Origin: Kalaharituber pfeilii
Taxonomy: Eukaryota > Ascomycota > Pezizomycetes > Pezizales > Pezizaceae
Assembly (NCBI GenBank): GCA_015179045.1
Contig: WHUZ01000007.1
Span: forward strand, 1,724,501 to 1,788,500
Length of the DNA stretch: 64,000 nucleotides
Reading direction: 5' to 3'
Both the position numbers and the translations under genes were made by a program. The notes below the pieces were generated by a model. That model saw nothing but the letters and a program-made list of their open reading frames with translations, was not told the origin of the DNA and did no database searches. Shown one piece after another: positions 55,294 to 64,000 of the stretch; the first letter of the stretch is position 1, and every line of letters begins with the position of its first letter.

Positions 55294-56595
55294 TGTTGCC
55301 GATTATGATTATCGAATTACGAGTTAGGAGAGGAGGGAAGGAAGGGGGGGGGGGGGGGGGGTGCTCGCGGCGTGGTGTTGCCGTTTTGCCTTGAGAAGGT
55401 GAGCACCCCTGTGAGGGTAAGTGCCTGTAGGCTGCTACATAAGTGGTGTGCCTGGGTAGGGGGCACTGCACTGTGATGTGGGGCTGAGCGGGGGGGGGGG
55501 GCTCTTTATCTATCTTAGTCAGCGCCTGATCACAAGGCTGCTCCATCTTATCTGTACTCCGTACGTGCGTATGGCTGCGGGCTTGGGTATGAGGCAAAGC
55601 ACAGAACAAAGCCTTGGATCGTGCTGCATTTTCGATGCCGGCCCCTGGGACGTATGTAATATGCATACTGGGGCGCGGCAATATGCGATGTCCCGTGCCC
55701 AGACCCTAAGCCAGGGCCCTCGCCAGCTGGGGTGGCTGCCTTCCGCGCCGGCTCCCAGTGATCAACTGCACGAGATCTGGCTACGGCCCGATACCTATTC
55801 TCCATGCCCACGAGATCAGATCAGGCAGCAATGCGGCTCTTCGCTGAGCAGCCTCGCTCGTACGATAGACAGGCCTAAAAGCCTGCAGCTTCACCTGCAT
55901 TAAAGTGTAAAGCGCATCGAGCTCTGGAATCCCGGTGCCTATGATATTAGACTCACAGCCTTCGTGCTGCGACCGTGAAGCTCTGCGGAACGCTTCCCGT
56001 GCGTGCCGCCCCCCACCCCCACCCCCAACCCCCCTCCTCTCCTCTTGGCCCTGGGCTGCCAGCTGCGGCGCAACGGCTGCCTCGCTTCGGATCCCGACGC
56101 TGGCGTGGCTTGGCTTGGCTCTGGGAGAATCCTACATATGATAGACATATTGCTGCAGCGCCAGTTCATGCACGCCGCCGAAACAGCCTCGCGCCTGAGA
56201 GGCAACAACAAACCTCTTGATCGGCGTCGTATCGCCCGCTCGCCAGCTCCCTTTCATTCTATTTGGCTGCTTCGGGGCGACTGCTATTTGACAGCCTCAT
56301 AAGCCCTTCGTTCTTTTCATTTGCCCGTCCCTCAGCTGTTTATCGCACATTGACACAGCGCATGAGCTGGTGGCAGCGTTCCTTACAAATCCCCCCCCCC
56401 CCACCAACACTGTCCTTCTTACCTAACAGCCGGCCCTCCACAACTTTTGTGCATTACGAAGCGAACGAAGCACAGCCTGCAAGCTTCATTCATATATTTT
56501 CCCCCCGCCTGATTGCCACTTTGCTGGCCTGCTCTCTCTTCCGCATCTATCGCACAAAATAGCACTCGTTGACGAAGCATTCTGGCGAGCAAAAC
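55294..56595. promoter_or_regulatory. divergent promoter region with G and C runs
   Basis: 1.3 kb between two divergently transcribed genes. GC-rich with an 18-G run at about 55344-55361, a second G run near 55490-55501 and a C run near 56389-56402. Overlapping open frames on both strands (55478-56562) reflect base composition and are not supported. Confidence 0.4.
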
Positions 56596-59500
56596 ATGGC
56601 CGCTTTCGACTACAATGCACTACGAGCACAAACTCTGCACTCAACCCATGAAGAAGAGGCGGTTACAGTCAACACTAGAGCTTTGGTTAGCCAGACCCCC
56701 TTTGCAAGTGCAATCCTGCTGTCGAATAGTGTAACTGACTTGGATCTTCTCGGTTTCTAGATAGACAAAGTCCTTGCAAGGTACTCGGGAGAGCATACGA
56801 CGCTCAGAGAGCTTCTTCAAAATGCGGCAGACGCAAATGCCTCCACAGTGGAGATTCGATACCAGTCCCAGCCAGAGCATACCGGGTTAACAGCAGCGGC
56901 TGGAACGACAGTAGAGTAGGAATCGCAAACCTCCGGATGGAGACGCAGGCTGACGGGAAATTTGCGCAGAGATCCAAAGGATATACTGAAACTGAAGATG
57001 CGGCGGATGCTGGTCAAGAATGACGGCCATGCTTTTCGAGAAGAAGACTGGCAGCGTCTAAAGCGGATAGCGGAAGGGAATCCTGATGAGACAAAGATCG
57101 GTAGGTAATGCTGCTCTGCTGCTCTATCCGTCTCAGTGCTTACAAAAGAATTCAGGTGCTTTTGGTGTCGGTTTCTACAGCGTCTTTGCCGATTGCGAGG
57201 AGCCATTTGTATCTTCAGGCGATCAAGCGGTAGGTTAACATTTTCCTGAGATCTCAGTGACCTTCTCCGCTAATATCTCGTGACAAGATGGTGTTCTACT
57301 GGAAGGGCAATCAGTTGTTTACTAGACGGGCCAAATTGCCGACATTCGACAAATGGACTACCTTTCTGCTGGAGTCAAGAGAGCCTGCAGAGATACCTGA
57401 CCTGAAAGGCTTGTGCAAGTTTCTTGCCACGAGTCTTACATTTGTCAAGCTGACCGCGATATCGCTGTACATTGACAATTACTGTCTCTTAACGCTAACT
57501 AAGAAGCCATCACCAGCAATGCCGCTGAAGATACCGTCTACACTTGAACCTACTACCCTGTCAAAAATCATGCGAATATCGGAAGTGGTCACGGAATCAG
57601 TGCAAATTGATGCTAGTTACATGAACTTGACTCAATATACCCCTTCTCAACAGAGCTCTGTTGTGCCTGTAATACGTTCACTCTTCCGGTTTGCCTCTCA
57701 GCCGGTGCCAACTGCTCCAGACACCAATCTTCTTAATTACTCGAACAAGACTATATTTTTACGCATAGCAACTGCAACTGTCAATACGTCTGTGGACCGG
57801 AAGTCTGCTGCGGAGTTGGAGCGTGCAACAAAGAAACCGCCTCCTAAAAGTACCAAGCTTGCAATACTAACCATGTCCAAGCCATTGCATGATGCCTCTG
57901 AGAAGGAAGCTCATATCTTTGAGAATGTAGTTCCTACGCACACAGGCAAGGTATTCATCGGATTCCCCACTCACCAGACGACAGGTATCAAGGCACATAT
58001 TTCCGCACATTCGGTTATTCCAACAGTGGAGCGAGAAAGCATTGATCTCAATGCCAGGATTGTAAAAGATTGGAATGTGGAATTATTGAAGGTTGCTGGT
58101 ATACTGTCCAGGATCATGTATTACGATGAAATGTCGACCATTGGCAGACAATCTCAAGGGCTCACGGGAGCAGCACTAGAAGCGCTATACGAGCACGCTA
58201 TTCATGTCATGCAGCAGTTCACCTGCACAGATTCTACGCCCTCTGTCAATGTGGGAAAGTATATACAATCCGGCTTTTGGAGCTGCTCAAAGGATAACAA
58301 CATTGAGCTTTTGTCTACCAAGGGCGTTCTTCCTTCAAACAAGATTCGTTTGGCTACCGAGATATCATTCCTTGATGGTCTTCCGATGCTTCCAAAACCA
58401 ATCGCTGTTGGGGCTCCCGAGTTTGTCAAGCTACTGGTTGACTATTCCATTCTGGTGGAAGTTACTATGGCTGACATCGTTACTCAATTGGAGAGCAAAG
58501 CCTTGAGTGGAAATCAAGTGACCGAGTTCTTGAAGTGGGCTGCTAAACAGATAATTGCGAAAGAGCTGGATGACGCGGGACTAGTGAAGCTCATGGGGGC
58601 TGCTGTAATCTCTGATGACAGTAGCGGAAATCCAATAATACTGGGAAATATTAAGCATGCAGTCAACAAGTCGAAGCTACATGACAATATTCCTTTGCCA
58701 CAAAATACCATTCCATTCAATATCACAAAGAATTTGAGTCCCAAAGAACTAGAAGCGCTGGGTTGGACAGACTTGGGCGTTGCAGAATGGCTGGGCTACC
58801 TCTGCTCCAGGAAGCTCCCTCCTGCTACTGTCGATTTTACCGTGAACCCTGAATTTGCACAACTGATGCTATCCATAATTTCCAAGAACTGGGAAAAGGA
58901 ATCTTCGCCGAAGAAAGAATATATGGTGAGCTGCTTGAAGAACACAACATGCATACCCACGAAACGAGGAATGAAGAAACCAGGAGAGGCATATTTTCCC
59001 ACCGTCAAACTTTTTGAAGATCTTCCAATCATTTCTGTGAACTCAGTCAAGGAAAAGTTTTTATTAGCGCTTGGAGTCAGGAAAACAGTCGAGCTCAAGA
59101 TTGTGTTCGATAGGTTAATGGTTGAAAATGTCGCGGACATTAATGGTGAAAAAAGAGCCAAGTGGTCTCATGTCGATCTGGTCAAGTATCTAGTGGGTGT
59201 GAAAGATGACATTCCAGCGGAGGATATTACACGACTGAAAAATACGCCGATTTGTAAGGCGGAACCGCCTGCACAGGGGCTGTTCAGAGTATCTAACCTA
59301 TACGAGCCAAACGAACAGCTAAGAAAACTCAAGCTACCTATCCTGCAATGGCCGGGAGACTGGCGCCCATCTTCTCCAGAAGCCAGGTTTTTGACAGGAT
59401 TGGGTTTAAAGAAGTTCCCTGATGTACGCCAACTCGTCGAATTGATGGCAGGAAAAGACCGGTCTCTTGCGGAGTCAGCACTTGCGTATTTCATCGTCAA

Positions 59501-62114
59501 CTATCACATGAACGAATATTTTAATCAAAAAATGCCAATGGATATTTCGTACTTACCTCTGGACACGATGTCGGTAGATATCAAAGACGTGGGTAAACTT
59601 GTTCCCCCTCATGGGTGCTTCGTCAACTCAAAGGCAGCAATTCTTGGGTTTCCCGTCTTGAGGGCTGATTTGCAGGCCCATGCGGAGAAGTTTAAAGTTA
59701 AACAGGATCCGGATATGGACGAAGCAGTGACGAAATTGATAAAATTGCCGCCGCAGAGTATCAAAGCTGCTACTGAGCAGTTTGGCTATTTTGCATCACG
59801 ACTCAGTGAGATAATGCCTCATCACATTATCAGACTGAAGGACGCTTCAATCGTTCCGATCATAAGCAAGGGCGAGAAAGGGAATGTGAAGCTCAAACAT
59901 CTCGCGCCATTACAGTGTTACTTGGGGTCTAAGTCATCACCATATGCGGAGGTCTTTGACTTTGTAGACTTTGGAGCTGAGGCGAATCCATTTTTGTGGA
60001 AATGCGGTAGTAAGAATGAGCCGACTACACTTGAGGTTGCGTATCTACTGGTGCGGGAGCCAGCGAGGCTACTGGATGCATTCCAAGGGTATCAGAAGTA
60101 TTTGAGTGTGCTTCGCACCCTGGCTGAAAACTATCAAGTTCTGAAGACGGATAAGCAGTTGATTGCGTTGATGAAGAGGTCGCCATTCTTGCTAGCAACA
60201 GTGGATCTGCCTCTCAAGGAAGATGTAAAGCAGGAGGTTGCCGATGACGACCAGAGCATCAAGGAGTATCAGCTTGCGAGTGCCAGTCAGATAGTTATAA
60301 GCGATGACTTCGTTGCATATAACTTATTCAAGGACAAAATACTGGTGGCACCTCAAGAAGACGTGCTAGAATCATTTTATTCGGTAAGTTACTTGAATTA
60401 TCTGTCTTACCAGATGTTAATGTGTATTAGGCATTGGGATCTGTAACAATGTCCAGCATCATCTCAGAGGACTACACCATCGGATCTCCAGTTTCCGCCG
60501 CTGCGAAGGCAAAAGAGCTCCAGAAACTAATCCTTGAGCGAATCCGACTTTTCTTCCATACCCAGACGGAGCAAGTCAGACATGACGCCAAGTGGATTGA
60601 GAAGAACGTCAAAGTCGACATGGTGCAGCGAATACGTTTGAGGAGATCTCTCAAACTGAGTAATGGACAGCAGTTTTCAAAGGTGCAGGAGGTGACGGCT
60701 GCGATTACGGAACAGGGTGGGATGAAGGCGTTGTATGTGTCGCCGCAGTATCTGCTATTTGATGTTAGTCAGTTGCTGGTGAATTTGGTGCTTTACAAGC
60801 CGAAACTGCATTCGAGTTTGCTGTTGGAGTCGTTGCTATCGACTGGTGAGTACTCCTGTGGAAGCGACATTAATATTTGATGCTAACTAGGGCACTTCCA
60901 AGATCTCGTGACGCTGAAAGCAAGAGGATACAATGTTGATCGTATTTTGCGGGCAAGAGCGGCGGAAGCTAGACTTGCCGAGCAAGCGCGACGACAACGT
61001 GAGGATGAACGAGCGCAAGCCCTTGCTGAAGAAGCGAAGAAAGAAGAGGAGCGACAGCGGAAACTCGAAGCCGAAGCAAAGAAGGCTCGGGAATCTGGTC
61101 CACAGATGCCTGGTGGATTCGTCAGCTCCCCACCTAGAGGGCAGGACGTTGCACGTCCGCCCGTCGTTGCGCCGCCTATTTCCAACTTCTTCAAATCGTT
61201 CACGAGGCACCTCGGATTCGAGAGTGACAACAAGCAGAAGCAGATTGAAGGCATACAGAACATGCTTGGTGCTGGTATGAGCGCTCAAGCTGGCGGGAGC
61301 AGTAGCACAGCGATGACTCCGATTCCGACTCCAGGTGGAACACCCGCGCCGGATGGACAGCAAGTGCATAAACCCACGAAGCCACATGTACTGAAGGCGA
61401 ACCTACACAATGCCATTGCGGCGTCCAGGGCGCATAGTGCAAATCAGGTGTTTAGTCCTGTGGAGACGCAGCAGGTGAAGGAGCAGAAGACGTATTGTGA
61501 TGCCAAGTGAGTTTCGCTTAAACCCCCTTTCACCGCCCCCCGTTACAGCAGGTGTTAATCTGGACTCCTCCAACAGGCCCGGTCACGACATCAAGTTCCT
61601 CACTGAGATGCCCTCTGGCATCCGCGTGTTTATCGACCGCTCCGTTCCTGAATCGAGCTTTTTGCGCTCCAACATCACGGAGCTGAACAGCTTCTCGACC
61701 ATCCTCATCGAGATTGCGGAAGTTTTCGATCTCCCCCGGGCAGCGGTGCACATCTATTATGATGAGACTGGCCCGACAATTGCGTTCAACCTCAACGGGA
61801 GTCTGTTCTTCAACTTTCGGTATTGGAGGGAGTTGCATGGCGCGGGAGCGGGGGCACCGGTGAATAGGACAGAAGCACTGATTTACTGGTGGGTGACAGC
61901 TTGTCATGAGTTGGCGCATAATTTGGTTAGGGAGCATTCGAGCGACCATAGTTTTTATACGGAAAGTTTTGTGCAAATGTATTTTATGGTGATGATGGGG
62001 AGGGCGATGAAGTTGCAGGCGCAGCAGCAAGGGGTGGTAGGTGGGATGGTGGGAGGAGGGGTGGTAACGCAGGAGATGGCAATGGGGGCACCACCACCGT
62101 ATGAGAAGAATTGA
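56596..62114 (+). CDS. giant GHKL-ATPase-fold protein (DUF3684 type) with C-terminal HExxH motif
   Basis: Eight exons join in frame: 56596-56685, 56761-56915, 56970-57100, 57156-57229, 57288-60383, 60431-60845, 60891-61506, 61577-62114, coding 1704 residues. Residues 31-140 form a sacsin/HSP90-like nucleotide-binding site: LRELLQNAADANASTVEIRY (E47, N51, D54), then NDGHAF at 99-104 and GAFGVGFYSVFADCEEPF with GVG at 129-131. The large middle part resembles the fungal DUF3684 family. Residues of exon 7 form an Arg/Glu/Ala-rich coiled coil (RILRARAAEARLAEQARRQR). The last domain has HELAH at about 1636-1640 and a further His six residues on. Substrate and role are unknown; an ATP-dependent chaperone-like activity is inferred only from the fold. 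A TAG in the second exon frame is removed by an intron (GTAGGA, CTGACG branch). Confidence 0.85.
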
Positions 62115-62595
62115 GGGGGGGGTGGGGAGATGAAGTGAGGGGTCCGTGGATCTAGGGGGTCTAGAGGTAGGTTTTTTTGTTGGTTATGGGTTTACTTGTC
62201 ATGAGTTGTGATTTATACTTGGAGGCTACTTGTTACATTATGTATCTGATATCCAATGGGTACGATTAGCATTGGGGTGGATGGATGGATTACTGCGAAT
62301 GAGCTACGACTTTTGATTTTCGTTTTACCTGTTGCTTTTTTTCTGTTGCTTTTTTTCTGTTGCTTTTTCCCCTCTCTTCTTTCTTCTTGTTAAGGCGCTG
62401 TTTGGTTGCAGTAGGTCGTATCAGATAGTTTAGACCTAGCATCGATATGAATAGCCAAGACGGGATACGATGTAAGAGGTGTAATTGGAACTGGGGAAGC
62501 GTGTATTTACTACAATTTGACTACGTAACCACGGCTATGAAGTGCAAAAAAAATCGGGGATCTTGAAGGTTGTTTGCTAAACATTGTCATGGTGC

Positions 62596-62638
<43 letters not shown>

Positions 62639-63284
62639 TTTTAAGACCTCCAATGTCAAAAATTTGTCAATTGTCACAGTTATCACTTTGCAAATATTGG
62701 CTCTGGAACAAATGTAGGGAACATGGCTGCCATGTAAAGTACTTCCGCAGGATGCTGTCAGTTTGCAAGAAAAATAGACCTCCTGTGAAGTGTGCATCTC
62801 ATTGCAAACGCTAATGTCCACATTAGGAAGTTTATTGTGAAAATAAACAATATGGGGCTCTGCTACGTACTTCCATTCTGATTTTCAAATAGTACGTGAT
62901 GTTCTTTAGGGTTGTGTTGGCGATGTCTGGTTTACTCGAGTGATGAGTATATGTTTATGGATTATTATTTTTTTTTATTTTATTTTGCAGGTTTCGTGGT
63001 ACTTTTCTTAATTGTTTTTTCTTTTTTTTTTGTTCGGGTTTAGAGGGGAGGTTTCCTAATTTATGTTTAGATGGGGGGTGTCGTAGGGGGAAAACATATG
63101 TATATGAGGATACTCGGATTACAGTAATTCTTAAAGAAAGTTGTTGGAGTTTAATTATCCCATAGAATAAATTAGGAAATATCAACAATCAAATTTGAAC
63201 AAATGAAATTAACTACTCTAAAAACAATTAAATAGAAAAAAAAAACAAGCAATCCCGACAACCTTCACACTAAACGTAATCCTC
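62115..63284. other. tail-to-tail intergenic region
   Basis: Holds the 3' ends of the giant gene (+) and of the edge gene (-). An A run of about 38 lies at 62598-62635, flanked by no recognised core; a TGTTGCTTTTTT unit is tripled near 62330-62366. No gene recognised. Confidence 0.45.
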
Positions 63285-64000
63285 CTATCCGACCGCATCC
63301 TTTTTCGCAACACCTCCATCACGCAAAGCGGCATACACACAATCCACTATAATTGAGAAGTCCCTCATCCATCTCTCTTGTTCTCTTCGCATCGTATCAA
63401 ATACAACCTCAATCCTGTTTGTCACCAAGAACGATCCATCACTGCCATCATAGCGCAACATTCGCCAAGTGACCCCTGTAGTCACAAAACCATATACCAT
63501 ACCTCCGTGATTGCTCTCACCCATATCTTTCATCGCCAGTAAACACTGGCCCATCGCTCTACCCAATGAATCCCTGTTCGCCTCAACAATAAAAATGTAC
63601 TTTTCTTGCATAATCTCAATCGCATCAGTTACGACAAACTCTTCATATTCGCCAGTCTCACCATCCCCAGACACCACCTGCTTTTCTCGGAATAGCTGTA
63701 CTGTTTCACGACCAGTTGTTTTGATAAACTCGTCGATAGTTGGAACGATAATAAATAAAACTAAGTCGTTGGCATTTGCTTCCACGAGGGTCTCATGCCC
63801 TCCAGCCCTCAGATATCGTACAAGCTCCCTATACACGTCGTCCTTGATTCTCTTAACTGGCTCTGAACCCTCCTTATAGCCGGCTAACGCCAACATCTCC
63901 TGGACTGTTACCGCGGTCGAATAGAGATGTTTCATTGTAGTCCCTATCCTCGTCTCCACATCTTTTTGGGAACTTGTTGAGTATGACGTTTTCCAGGGGA
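63285..64000 (-). CDS. 3' part of an unknown gene, possibly PD-(D/E)XK-like
   Basis: The minus frame is open from the window edge to the stop at 63285, at least 238 codons, so the start is outside. Segments include LVLFIIVPTIDEFIKTTGRE, EKYIFIVEANRDSLGRAMGQ, CLLAMKDMGE, GMVYGFVTTGVTWRMLRYDG and RWMRDFSIIVDCVYAALRDG. This order (short acidic strand, then x-I-F-I-V-E-A with a Q-containing helix, then a strand with W-x-x-L-x-Y) is like fungal proteins I recall as restriction-endonuclease-like, where E-x-K is the catalytic pair. Here the position after EA is Asn, not Lys, so activity is doubtful. No signal peptide information is available. Function unknown. Confidence 0.6.
   Translation of the reverse strand, partial: PWKTSYSTSSQKDVETRIGTTMKHLYSTAVTVQEMLALAGYKEGSEPVKRIKDDVYRELVRYLRAGGHETLVEANANDLVLFIIVPTIDEFIKTTGRETVQLFREKQVVSGDGETGEYEEFVVTDAIEIMQEKYIFIVEANRDSLGRAMGQCLLAMKDMGESNHGGMVYGFVTTGVTWRMLRYDGSDGSFLVTNRIEVVFDTMRREQERWMRDFSIIVDCVYAALRDGGVAKKDAVG

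Noticed and set aside
55478..56562. Overlapping frames of 80-140 codons in the divergent promoter
   Set aside because: GC-rich composition gives open frames in several registers; no splice logic or recognisable domain.

Overview
The window looks like nuclear DNA of a filamentous ascomycete. The short GT-AG introns (about 45-100 nt, with CTAAC/CTGAC branch sites) and the gene families present (DPH4, LSm3, Leu1, a Trs120/HypA-type TRAPP II subunit, a giant fungal GHKL-ATPase-fold protein) fit Pezizomycotina. The very high load of transposon relics, and gene families I associate with truffles, suggest Pezizales such as Tuber; that last step is inference.

Layout. Left gene island (1-10 kb): a possible 3' tail of a lysine-rich protein, DPH4 (-), a four-exon unknown gene (-), a centrin-like gene (+) tail-to-tail with a six-exon LSM3 (-), then six-... 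five-exon LEU1 (-), whose reading frame is broken once, at a G run. Central region (10-50 kb): almost entirely repeats. It holds Tad1/I-like LINE fragments, hAT-type elements with GGCC-rich ends, pogo-like elements with TA target duplications, a 2.47-kb element with about 430-bp inverted repeats, solo LTRs, a gag-only LTR element, three minisatellites with periods divisible by three, and about 25 very short poly(A)-tailed insertions. Three possible host genes sit in it: a 154-aa coiled-coil protein and two candidate secreted proteins. Right gene island (50.6-64 kb): TRAPP II subunit (-) and the giant GHKL protein (+), divergent from a shared 1.3-kb region, then the 3' part of a gene (-) running off the right edge.

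The most unusual content is the set of minute mobile insertions. One family (B) has a core of about 40 nt plus poly(A) and nearly always begins at the same CCCTGCC hairpin. A second (A) is the terminal 22-50 nt of the local LINE 3' end, again often starting near one hairpin. Many copies have 9-16 bp target-site duplications, and two have an uninterrupted counterpart site elsewhere in the window. A third set consists of 33-, 59- and 109-bp inverted-repeat elements with 9-bp target duplications (perfect for two of them), of the Mutator kind. The genes themselves are ordinary housekeeping genes and do not form a pathway together.
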